From assembly GCA_033220425.1 (NCBI GenBank), contig CM065652.1:2108001-2172000 (forward strand): DNA of 64,000 nucleotides. Reading direction: 5' to 3'. The first letter of the stretch is position 1. Each line of letters opens with the position of its first letter. Of the stretch, positions 10,959-21,107 are shown piece by piece. The notes under the pieces are model-generated. The model had not been told where the DNA came from and did no database searches. It saw nothing but the letters and a program-made list of their open reading frames with translations. Origin of the DNA: Lepraria neglecta. Its lineage: Eukaryota > Ascomycota > Lecanoromycetes > Lecanorales > Stereocaulaceae. The translations under genes were made by a program, and so were the position numbers.

Positions 10959-13086
10959 TCATGAATTTGGTACTTGTTCGTCTGAGCGTCGTCGTTTGAT
11001 GCCATTGGTGCCATTCTGGTTTGGAGCTTCCTGCATGTGATCGATGACCTTGGTCAGCAATCCCCAGCATCATCGTAAGCACTTTTGGTTAGCAAATCAT
11101 GGGATTTGAAAACTCCCGTTCATCCGCCTCGACTCATCCTCAGGAGGGTAGATAATGAACATACCTCCAGTCCGCTAGCATCAATATTCCTCTTTTTGGC
11201 CGTGATTTTCTTCTTTGGCCTTGTTGGCTTCACTTCCCCAGGTCCAAACACATCGCTGGGCAGATCATAGCTGGCAAGGGGGATGTCAGCGCGGCCGCAA
11301 AAGGGTCGAGAGGGTTGCAGGTCTTTAAGCTCACTTGCGAGTATGAACGATGAACAATGAATTCAATTCTCGTTGATAATTTGTCCAGTTGCGACACATT
11401 TCCGTAAATTCTCTGGTCTGGTAGGAAATGTCAAGTCTTTTTGCATCTAGCACTGGTCAGCGAATTCACGTTTTAAACGGCTGACTCTTACCTTGAATAA
11501 TCTCCAGACCAACGTAGTAGGTAGTAGTGTAGATTGTTTGTTGCGATTCGCCGTTCGTGTGGAGCTCACTGTCGCCATTAGGCATTGGCATCCCCCCAGC
11601 ATTTCCTTGGGCAGCAGCGATGTGCTTCGGATCGTTAACAGCGTCCGTTGTCTCGGTCTTCACGTTGGTAGCTTGATATTTCAGATCACCATTAAGAACT
11701 GCCTCAATCTCCGCATCGCCATTGCAGTGGTGCTCCCGATCGAAGCCTTTGTTGAAGGGTCGAGCCACCGAAATCGAGCCTTGAGTTTCGAGACTAGCAA
11801 CGAGTAGTCGGACTTTAGATTCAACGAAGCCGGACCAAACATGCTGCGCATCTTTCGTCCTGCTAGAGGAAACAACGCTGAGATAGTACTTGTAATCATC
11901 GGTGAAAAAAGTATGCTTGGTGAACAGATCCTTCCATTGCATCTGCCCCGCAAAAATCTTATCGGTAATCTCTCTCCCTCTCTGCAGCTCCTTGGTGATG
12001 ATAGCTTTGGTTGACATTGTGATGTTGTGTGTTGCACACATCGAAGGGTAGGCTGGGGTGATAATTGGCATGAGGTGGAATTTGTCTGAAGGGTAGATCG
12101 TTGGGTTCCAGACCCTTACACCTAAGGGACCCGATTCAATTTGCTTGAGCATGACAGGCTGAGGCCATTTCCAATTGCCGATAAGGAAAAAGAATTTCGA
12201 AATGATGACAGACCCAGTAGCTTGAGGGTAGAGCTGACAAACTCGGGCAACAAGCATTGCCCATGCCACACCACCTGGAAATCCCATGACATTGGCGTAG
12301 ATCGCTCGGCGCTGAGCCCACAATTTGATGCCTCGTAGCGCTGTTCGAAAAGTCTTCTGTTGAGGCACTAGCTCTAAAATCTCGTCCGTCACACGTGTTC
12401 CATTTAATGATCGCAGATCTCTATCTTCCAACCCTCTCAGTATGCTAGTGTCCTTGAGTGTAAGGGTCATTGGTACGGAGACAAGCTCTAGGCGTGAGAA
12501 AATCAGATCGATGCTGATGCCGGAAAGCTCGAGCTTGATGATGGGCACATAGGCATCGGGCACAGGTGTAAGCTCCTGTATGGCATCGGGTGGGGCCATA
12601 CGCTCAAGTAGGGATGGGACATGTTCGAAGAAGTCTTCTCGAGTGACATGTTTTGGCACAACAACAAGGGTATCAATGTCGGAGCCTGCTCAAGGTCAGT
12701 AAATGATCCTTCATACTACATCTTGTGCACCGACCAGGCCCGTAGACACCAAGGCGATAGCTTCCAAATGTGAAGATCTTGCCACCAGCTGTGTCGACTG
12801 AGGATTGAGGAAGGTTTCTTAGGGTGCTGACGTGTTTGACGAATTGCACGACGATCTTCTGTATCAGCTGGAGTGTAGCTTTCCTGAATGCGACTGATGA
12901 GCCATAACATAATGGTTGATATTATGAGTTACCATACCTCTTCTCGGTCTCCTCCGCGCCCTCGAAGTTGTTCTGCCTCTTCAATTCAGCGATAAGGGCG
13001 TCGTTGGAGGCGAGCTCACGCTCATTTGGGAAGCTGTGTGATATAGCAGGCGTGACGCCCCACTGCTTAGCTGGGGGAGCTGCCAT
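10959..13086 (-). CDS. PAP1: Nuclear poly(A) polymerase
   Basis: The catalytic subunit adds poly(A) tails to mRNA in the cleavage/polyadenylation complex. The start MAAPPAKQWGVTPAISHSFP at 13086 fits the family. The exon pair around 12660-12780 joins GSYRLGVYGPG to SDIDTLVVVP, giving the nucleotidyltransferase GS helix and two of the catalytic acids. The long exon 11480-12690 contains the central domain (LRGIKLWAQRRAIYANVMGF, PAYPSMCATHN) and the RNA-binding domain up to TTYYVGLEI. Two further short exons near 11460-11342 and 11270-11160 read LDISYQTREFTEMCRNWTN and YDLPSDVFGPGEVKPTRPKK, both diagnostic of the C-terminal region. The last exon ends in a KRRR nuclear-localisation-like cluster with a TGA at 10959-10961. 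An alternative upstream Met at 13128 would add 14 residues. All key motifs look intact. Confidence 0.9.
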
Positions 13087-13856
13087 TCTTGTTGGAGCGG
13101 AAAGCAGGTTTAGGGCAGCTTTTGGCACTGGCTAGGTGTGGGGAGAGGAAGTTGGAAAAGAGTGGATGAGGTTGGATAGAGTTGCGAGCATCGATGCAAG
13201 TAATGTAAATAGATTAGCTCGAGCAGGTAGGCTCCAACTTCATGACTGCGGCTTTAGTACAGAGCACCACATCACTGGTGTATGCTGTTGGTGAAGTATA
13301 TGTCAAAATCACCATTTGGTCAAGATAGATCACGTTTGGTAATTCGAGATCGGACAGAACGCTAGCGCTTAATTCGCACTAGCGTTCTCAATAGCGCTGT
13401 CCTTCATCCTTCGAGCCCAGAATAGAACCCTCGACTTGGTCTCCTAACAATCGAGGAGTGAAAGAATTTACAAGTTAACTATCACTCCCAATCGTGACCT
13501 CTTAAAATCCGATGAAGTCGGTCTGACAAACAATGTCAGAATATAACTACTAATCCATCGGCGCTAGAAGGTGACCTAGCCAGCTATCTCCTCGTTGGGA
13601 CAGACCTTAGGCATGTAGCAAAGCAATTGATATGGGTTGCATACGCGGACTGACGGAAATGCTGGCTGATTATAAATACTTGAGTACAAATCTGACCGGC
13701 AGTGAATCTTCCCTCCTGCAGGTCTCCGGAATTAGGCCTGTCTCCGTCTCAGTATTTCCATTAATGTCTGAGTATATAATGGAGGGCGAACACGCTCATT
13801 TTATTTCTTCGCAAGTCTGAACACATTGGCACTGTGATCAAACAACGAAATCAAAG
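13087..13856. promoter_or_regulatory. Divergent spacer, PAP1 / short-chain dehydrogenase
   Basis: About 770 bp separates two divergently transcribed genes. Nothing else is visible apart from A/T-rich stretches near 13660-13800 just ahead of the dehydrogenase. Confidence 0.4.
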
Positions 13857-15069
13857 ATGATGGAGAAATTCGGGCATTCTACTAATGGCTCACAAGTTGT
13901 GGAGGCTTTCAAAGACGTGGTGATCGGCAAGACCTGTAAGCCATATCTTTCTAAGTAAGCAACACAGGCTAACTCGATACCAGTCCTCATCACCGGCCCC
14001 AGCGACGGAGGTATAGGTGCAGAGACCGCAACATGTCTCGCCGCTGGTTCTCCTTCCCTGATCATCTTTGCTGGCCGTTCCTTGCCCAAGATCCAGCCAG
14101 TCATTGATCGCATTCACTCCATCAACCCACAGGTCAAGACAAAGTTCATCAGCGTTGATCTCAGCAGCCAAGCGTCCGTACGAGAGGCTGCCGCAAACAT
14201 CAACGCTAGCGTCAAGAAGATTGATGTCTTGATCAACAATGCAGCAATCATGGCATGCCCTTTTGCTAAAACAGTGGATGGCATTGAAAGCCAATTTGGC
14301 ACAAATTACATTGGGCACTTCCTCCTAGCAAACCTAATCATGCCGGAAATGTTTAATGCTGGGCATGGCGCTAGGATCGTCAATGTCTCAAGCTCAGCAC
14401 ATCGCTTCGCTGACGTTCGACTAGATGATTGGAATTTTGAGGTAAGTTACGCTCTAACAGGGTTACAATAGAAGACACGGACTCTGACATAGCTTAGGAC
14501 GGAGCTGTGTACAACCCATTAGTGGCATATGGCGCAGCAAAAACAGCCAATGTTCTCTTCTCACTGGCTTTGACGCAAAAGCTGAAAAACAAACACGTAG
14601 AGTCGATCTCATTAAATCCTGGCTGTACGTCCTCTGCCCGAAGCCCTGCCTCGCAAATGCTGACACGAAGCTCAATAGCTATCAGGACGAACCTTCAAAC
14701 GTACATGACAGATGAAATGAGACAAAAATCGGTAGAATTGTATAAAGCGCAAACTGGCCGTGAGTTCCGCCACCCCCTTCAAAACAGTGGTGCCACGTTT
14801 TTAGACAGGCGGTCTTCCAGAGTGAGGGGTGAGAACGATCGCTGATTTTTATCCTCGCTGCAGGCTCATTCACAATGCCCGAACGCAAAACCATCGAGCA
14901 AGGATGTTCCACCTCTCTAGTCGCTGCATTGGATCCATCGATCACCTCGGGGTCTTACCTTGAAGATTGTAATGTGGCAGAACCGGAAACCTATGCCACG
15001 GACCGAGAAAAGGCTCAGCAGCTCTGGGTTCTGAGCGAGAAGTTGGTTGGGCAAAAGTTTGACTGGTAG
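13857..15069 (+). CDS. Short-chain dehydrogenase/reductase
   Basis: Five exons give roughly 330 residues. The start MMEKFGHSTNG at 13857 is followed by an intron ending near 13982. Exon 2 carries the nucleotide-binding glycine motif TGPSDGGIG, a basic AGR that usually prefers NADP(H), the NNAAIMA motif and INVSSSA-like VNVSSSAHR. After an intron at 14441-14496 comes the catalytic YGAAK (YxxxK). A third intron (about 14634-14681) gives NPGSIRTNLQ, and a fourth leads to a C-terminal exon ending QKFDW at 15069. This is the classical SDR fold, near the retinol-dehydrogenase/WW-oxidoreductase branch. The substrate is unknown. The last two introns are my inference from conserved spacing. Confidence 0.8.
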
Positions 15070-15643
15070 TTTCGGCCATGGGAACGGTATAACAGGGTTC
15101 ATTGCAGCACCTTTGTTCAGGCTTGAAGTTTATCTCAGTTTGACAATTCCAAGCTTAAATCTCAGCATACTATGCCTTCTTCGTGAGTGGGCGTACGAGT
15201 TGCTGCCCGGATCAAGAGCTGAGATTCTATATGTAGTCACCTTCTTGTACCTGGTTTTCGACCGTTCCTGGCTTGCTAAATGCACTTTTTCTGCCTTTCT
15301 GTTACGATTCTCGAACTGGGTCTGTGTCCTTACCAGCCTCCTTGTCGGGCTGTCTCGCCATTTCCGGGCATGCCAAGAGTTGCATTTGTGCCTGTACTGG
15401 CTTCTTTTCGATTGTTGACACTATTCTTTTGGTATGCTACAGCTGGCTTTCGGCCTTTGGTCACTATTGGTCGCTATGGTGTGGTTTCTCTTGCACTTCT
15501 AGAGTCTTTTAGATGTAAGAGGTGGTATTTGAAGCTTCAAAGAGCGTACTATTGCGAGCGCTAGTATCTCAATCGCATACTACTGAGTCTCTATAGTCTA
15601 CAAACCCACTCCTTCTTACAAATCCTTCCCCTCCATCATTCCC
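15070..15643. other. Intergenic, pyrimidine-skewed
   Basis: No gene supported. Around 15270-15560 two forward frames are open at once and rich in Leu, Ser, Cys and Phe. This comes from a T/C-rich strand with few A's rather than from coding. Confidence 0.5.
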
Positions 15644-16502
15644 TCACTCCCCCACCTCAACCGGCAAGATTCTCCCCTCTACCCCCTCCCACACAATCCC
15701 ATCAGGCGCTCCACAGCACGCCTCACCAACATAACTCCCATTACAAACACAAGCCCTCTTATCCAGCACCACCTCCCTCCCACTTCCATCTCCCAAAGCT
15801 CTCCTTACCTTGGTTTTCCCATTAAGACTCGACGCCACACACGCCATGATATACGACGCCATGCCCGTCCCAGGATTATACGTACTAGCACTCGCCATGC
15901 AACTGCAGCCGTTCTGGCAGTCGGATTGGGCGGCGCAGATGTTGTTGCAGGTGGCACACTATCCCCCAGTTCGCCTATCAGCTATACCCATAGCCAACAA
16001 CAGGGAAGAAATGCAAGAGGGGTGGGTTGGAGGGAGCACATACATCACCTGCCGGCATAGCAATACCACAAGTCCCATTATCGTCTTGTTTGAAGTTCTG
16101 CGTACTCTCCTGAGTACATCAACACCGCTGATAACACTGCTCAATCTGCAAGCTATTGACCGCATTCGCCTCAATGTTGCAACTAGTGCACACGACGGCG
16201 CCAGTGCTGGGAAGGCACCTGCAGGCTGCTTCGTCGGGGCCAGGGCAGAATGTTGCGAATGTATCGACGGGGGTGTAGCGCATTGCGGAGAAGAGGTTGG
16301 GAGCTGTGGTTGTGAGGGAGGCGGGGGAGCAGGTTAGAATCTGCGTGGTGTTGGAGGGGGTTTTGGGTAAGAGGGAGGGAGGGTGTACCTATCCGGGGGC
16401 GGAGTGGTAGTCGGGTACGGGGTTGGTCTGGGAGAGATGAGGGAGGAGGAGAATGCTGTTGAGGTGGTGGAGCAGGGAAGCTGGGGTTTTTGATGACAAC
16501 AT
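15644..16502 (-). pseudogene. Cysteine-rich secreted-type protein, integrity uncertain
   Basis: Minus-strand segments read as small Cys-rich modules. One holds FCPGPDEAACRCLPSTGAVV followed by CTSC and CYQRC. The next holds CNNICAAQSDCQNGCSC. The C-terminal part has ACVCNGSYVGEACCG and DGIVWEG, a pattern common in secreted fungal Cys-rich proteins of unknown function. A possible start near 16502 (MLSSKTPASLLHHL) gives a weak hydrophobic leader that needs an intron ending near 16335. A TGA directly follows CYQRC, and I cannot place an ordinary intron that removes it, so the gene may be broken or my model incomplete. Cys spacing rather than start or splice sites supports the call. Confidence 0.45.
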
Positions 16503-17259
16503 CGTGGAGACGAAGGTTTGTTGGGTGTGATAAGCCTAAGATGGAATCAATAATCTGCTGCTTTATTGACGCTGACTTAATTGCCTCTGCGTTGCGATTG
16601 ACGTCTACGTATATAGAGGATGAAGGAAGGGCCAAATCGATCTGGGCGAGACGGAGGACAGTATTACTTGAACCTATTTATCAACGAGGCGATGCTACCA
16701 TTGCGTGCCCAGAGACATAGCAAATGTTCAACCAAAGCGTGTGGCTCAAAAAGCCATCTCGAGGTGCTAAGACATATCCGAGATCGTCCACTTAGCACCG
16801 CGAGGCTATGAGCCGAGAGCATACAAACACGGCACTGGGCCGTGGATTTTCAAGCGCAGCGAGTGTTCCGGGGTATTTGCGTGCAGGTGAATATCTGCGC
16901 AGACTCCACGGGTTGCACTTGGGCAAATCGCGGTGTTTCATAGTGACACGTCAAAAAAAGTATGCTACTGCAGAAACTTTGTTTTGGTACGAAAGGTTCC
17001 GAAGAGAGAAAATCGCATCCTTGAAGCAGAACCAAGAGTTTATCGAGAGACATGACTCGACGTATGCTGGCACCTACTAGATACGATTCATCGCCTTCTT
17101 AGCATCTAGAAGTCATGACCTATCAATAAGGTCCTTGTCCAACTGCAATCCTGGGATTCGGTCCAGTCTCTTAGACACTATGGTCCAACTGTCTTAAAGT
17201 CCGATGTTACTTAGTTAAAGGTACTTAAGTGTACTTGTATACCTTCCGCAGAATTCTAC
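16503..17259. other. Intergenic stretch before the copia fossil
   Basis: No gene supported. Forward frames at 16620-17080 have no recognisable domain. Confidence 0.4.
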
Positions 17260-17724
17260 CAAATTATCCGTATCTTTAAGATAAGCCAATGCCGGCCGTA
17301 TCTTAAAATACGGTATCATTTCGTGCGCTAAAACGTCCAGAATGCCACCTTCAAGCTGACCTATATATTTACTAATGATCAGCCAGCAGATGGACTTATA
17401 AAAGTACTCGATGCCACGAAATTTGGCTATTTTATCAAATATTTAGGGCTATCTACCGAGACCATTCAATAGTACAGCTTGTGATGGCTATATTATGCGC
17501 TTATGGAGGTGTGTTGAATTATAAGCTTAAATATAGCTTTATGTAGTAATATTTAGACATTGGTTTGGTATTGCGTGATTGCGAAAATTCTCTTCTATGC
17601 GAAGGCTTGGCTCTGGGACATATATAGAGCTCTACATCTAGGGAGAGCTCACCAAGTCAAATATTCACTGAATAGATCAATCAACTGATATTGACTATCC
17701 TACTATTTACTTCGCTCTGATACA
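17260..17724 (+). mobile_element. Ty1/copia retrotransposon fossil (3-prime end)
   Basis: A degraded RNase H tail of a Ty1/copia polyprotein is recognisable at about 17300-17470, with the hallmark QPADGL and the following KFGYF-LGL block. A purine run (TGGAGG) then precedes a putative 3-prime LTR at 17512-17724, about 213 bp, which begins TGTTG and ends CA as expected for the family. The 5-prime LTR and most of the internal region are absent from this locus. The element is broken by several inactivating changes and looks old and A/T-shifted. Confidence 0.6.
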
Positions 17725-19250
17725 TCGATCATAGTGCCTTTACCCTTCCAATCACCTTTCTAGCTCTGCTTAGTCAGCATACCCCAAGGTAGCCTGCGCA
17801 AACAATAAGCTTATAACTCAACAGTCCTTCACTTGACAAACTTTGGTCGCAATTCTGAAAAGTAGATCGCCCCGAGTAAGATAGCCCTTCCAGCGCTAGC
17901 AGAACGAAGGAAGCATGAAGGAAGTAGTCATTATGTTAGAATATCGCTACCTAAGCAAAGCCAGCGCCTGCTAACATCACGACGATCAAATTTCCGGTAC
18001 TCTATTGACGTTCCGGAGCCACTTGCGAAATAACTTGCGGGAGCTTTTCAAGGGCATAGCCCGCCGTGACAAGCTGCGGTTACTAGAACACACCCTGGGC
18101 ATGGGCAACAAAAACCCCTACATATGACCCAGGCGCTCAATTCACTGCAGCTCTCGATCCTGTTGAGCGCAAACGTCTTCTGCTGGCCACGACTGGGTCA
18201 ACGCCACTCAAATTCCATATTAAAGGTAGACCGAAGCCTACGAATTGAGGTTGTACATAAGCAAGGTTGATGAGAGAAGGAAAAACAAAAGCACCACTTG
18301 GCCTAGTTCTTAAGGTAGACATTGTCCTTTGAGCTCAGTAGAACCAGACTGAAGTGCATATTGAGCCGAGAATTTGGGGCGGGTACCCAGAACCGAAGCG
18401 TGAAACAGCCCCGGAACGAAGCGGCTAAATGTAGAACAGAAGGGTCTCGAGGCTAGAAGCTTTCTGGCGACGCTTAGGGGTGTCACCATTTATCCCTCTG
18501 TAAAGCGGCCTCCCCAATGATTCTGTACCCCGCAGGGGGTGAATCGGGTGGGAAGGATTAGGGTCCAAGACTGAGGGGTCGGTTTCCCGAAGGCAGGCGG
18601 CATCGCACCTAGGAGCCGGAATTTCTAGGGCTGGTATGGCGTCGCTAAGAGTACAGCTGCCTGGCAACCAGCAAGTACGAGGTTTCCCATATATAAGTTA
18701 GAGGGCTCTATCGCAACCATCTTCTTAGGGTTTAGAGAGAGTCAAACTTGCATTGATCGATTGATTGATAGGACCTATTCGACTATTGTGACAGGATGGA
18801 GATGGTGGTGACTACTTATGCATGGTTGGTCTTTGGCGTATGCCTTAACAGCTGTAGCTATCTCGGGGTGAATGGCACGGTGTGGTGGGAAGTTTCTAGG
18901 CTAACGGGTCCGCAAGATCAAGCCTGAACAATGTTTGCGTCAGGTCATGTAGGGAAGGTTTAAGAGGCTTCTTAGCGGGTAGAGTTACTTAGGGGTCTTT
19001 CATGGGCCCGATCGTCGCGATTCTACTCTTAAAGGCAGCAAGAGGTATCGAAAACAGGGCGCAAGGCGATAAGCAAAACTTCCCTAAAGTGATTCTAGCC
19101 AGCGCTAAACAGACTCAAAGGCGGGGGCAGCTTACCCAGCCTCCGAATTTTAGAATAAGGGTCAAACCCCCTCCCCCCGAAACTTCCTCCAACCTCAATC
19201 CCTCCCTACCAACTCCACTTAGGCTACCCCAACATCAGTGCATAACAATC
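17725..19250. other. Gene-poor stretch after the fossil
   Basis: About 1.5 kb with no supported gene. Short minus-strand frames (18137-18322, 18425-18667) carry nothing recognisable. A TATATAA-like box and an ATCGATTGATTGATAGG stretch around 18690-18775 vaguely recall LTR sequence but could not be tied to the upstream LTR. Confidence 0.4.
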
Positions 19251-20590
19251 ATGGCGCGTCCAAAGAAGGCCGACGAGAAACCCAAGGACTCTGGAAGTCT
19301 TCAAATCAGTGTTGAAGACTTTGTCCGCACCAGGAATTCGGTAAGCATAACTCATTTCCCTCATTTCCTTTCCATCACTCCTTCGTCGTGACTCGACTCG
19401 GTCCATATCAAAACATCGCCGCGTCTGCCCGCATCACGCCCCATATCACATCTCACTTCCACCACCTCACCCAAAGCGCAATGCCTTCATCGCAACACCC
19501 CATGGCACGCGATCTACGCGAAGAAGCTCTCAGAGCTGTCGACCTCCTTACCCTTCCTTGCCAAAATGTTTGCGACATAGCACACAGGCTTGTTCGCAAT
19601 ATCATGTACGGCGCAATGAGTCCAGAGCAAAATGAGCTGATCATCACGCCTCAGGTGGTCACTGGCCTAGCCACGCTTCAGTCAGCCGTGTCCGATCTTT
19701 CACGCGCCTACATCGCCCATACAGATACTGTCATCGGCCGAGGCAACTCAACCTCACTCGAGCAATTGAACATCTCGAACCCTCTGAGCGGCGACAATGC
19801 TCTCTTCGGCGCGCGCGGTCCTACCCCTGCTCCCACCACCGAAGTACCTGGAGAGGGCAAGAAGAGAAAGAGAGCTCCACATGACAAGAACGCGCCCAAG
19901 CGTGCTCTGACTCCTTTCTTCTTGTACCTGCAGACTGCACGAAACAGCATTGCGGACGAGATGGGTCCAGGGAAAACAGCAAAGGAAGTTCAAGATGAGG
20001 GTGGCAAGAGGTGGCGCGAGATGACGGACGAGGATAAGTCTGTGAGTATATCCTGTGTCTGCTGGCCCAATGAGCATTCGCTCTGACCTCAATTGTAGGA
20101 GTGGCAATACAAATACGCCGTCAACTTTGCACGCTACAAAGAGCAAATGAAGGCGTACAAGGCAGGTCAACCGATCCCTCAGATCAATGACGCAGATGCA
20201 AAGAAGCTCTACGAGAACACAAAGAAAGATGGCAAGCTGCCCAAACCGGCCGAACTCGACCCGGGCCACGTCGAAGAAGAAGACACTAGTACTTCCGATT
20301 CTTCATCTGACGACGAAGAACCCGAACCAGTCAAAGCTCCCCCTCCCAAGAAGAGCAAAACTGAGAAGAAGTCATCTTCAAGCAAGCAGACTCCAGCAAA
20401 GGAACCTGAGCCCGCCGTACCGGAACGAAGCTCGAAATCGCCCGAGAAGAAGAAGAAGGGTTCCAAGAAGAAGGACGCCAAAGTGGCTGATGATGCTGCT
20501 GAGTCGAGGAAGGAGGTTGTCGCCGAGACCTCACCAACACAGCCAAAGACAAAGGGAAGGAAGCGCAAGAGCGCTGCAGCTGAGGCTTGA
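19251..20590 (+). CDS. HMG-box chromatin protein with acidic/lysine-rich tail
   Basis: Exon 1 (19251-19340) begins MARPKKADEKPKDSG, a short basic AT-hook-like start. Exon 2 begins at 19655 (VVTGLATLQSAVSDLSRAYI) and a final exon begins at 20099 after a 57 bp intron. One HMG box spans the last splice: KRKRAPHDKNAPKRALTPFF, then YLQTARNSIADEMGPGKTAK and WREMTDEDKS-EWQYKYAVNF. The C-terminal ~110 residues alternate acidic and Lys-rich runs with several basic KKSK/KRK clusters, suggesting nuclear localisation and DNA or histone contacts. It probably bends DNA or organises chromatin, but specific targets are unknown. Intron 1 is unusually long at 314 bp, and its 3-prime part is open in frame with exon 2 from an ATG at 19481, so an alternative N-terminus is possible. 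Confidence 0.8.
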
Positions 20591-21107
20591 GGCAATTGGG
20601 GCCTAATGTTGATAAGTGGCTCGGACGGAGACGAGGGTCTATTTTCATTGTGTACCTAATACGCGGGAGCTGAATTGTTTATGCTGGAAGCGAGGACTTT
20701 CCTTGAATGAACGGAGAATGGAAGCGAGGCGTGGATTTTTCAGAGGCATTGTAGGTAGTCGACTTCCTTCTTCCTGTTGCCTGTCAGCTACCATACTTCT
20801 AATCCAGAAATAATTCAATTCAAAAGCAATGCGTTACAACATAGTTGTCGCGAACAATCAAAATTGTCATGGTGATAATACTATAGATGCTGAACAGGAC
20901 TGGCTCAAAATGCTTTAACGATATCTAAGGTTATAGTCTCGGCCCTTACCCCACGCTTGCATTATTTCCCGACCCCACTATCCAATGCGGAGCAGAGAGC
21001 CTCCAACAAAAGCAACAACACCTCCAATTCTGTCCCTTTCAGCACGCTCAGGGCATGGTGAAGCATTCTCGCAACCACAGTGGTTGATAAATTCCATCTA
21101 TCTAGTC
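20591..21107. promoter_or_regulatory. Spacer and presumed urease promoter
   Basis: About 520 bp between two genes on the same strand. I see no nameable element. Confidence 0.4.

Noticed and set aside
15270-15564. Two overlapping forward frames rich in Leu, Cys and Phe, resembling a membrane protein
   Set aside because: Both frames are open together because the strand is poor in A; no ATG context, intron or conserved motif, so strand composition explains it.
18665-18800. Possible second LTR resembling 17512-17724
   Set aside because: TATATAA and ATCGATTGATTG-like stretches recall the first LTR, but the alignment is weak and no TG...CA boundaries or target duplication can be shown.
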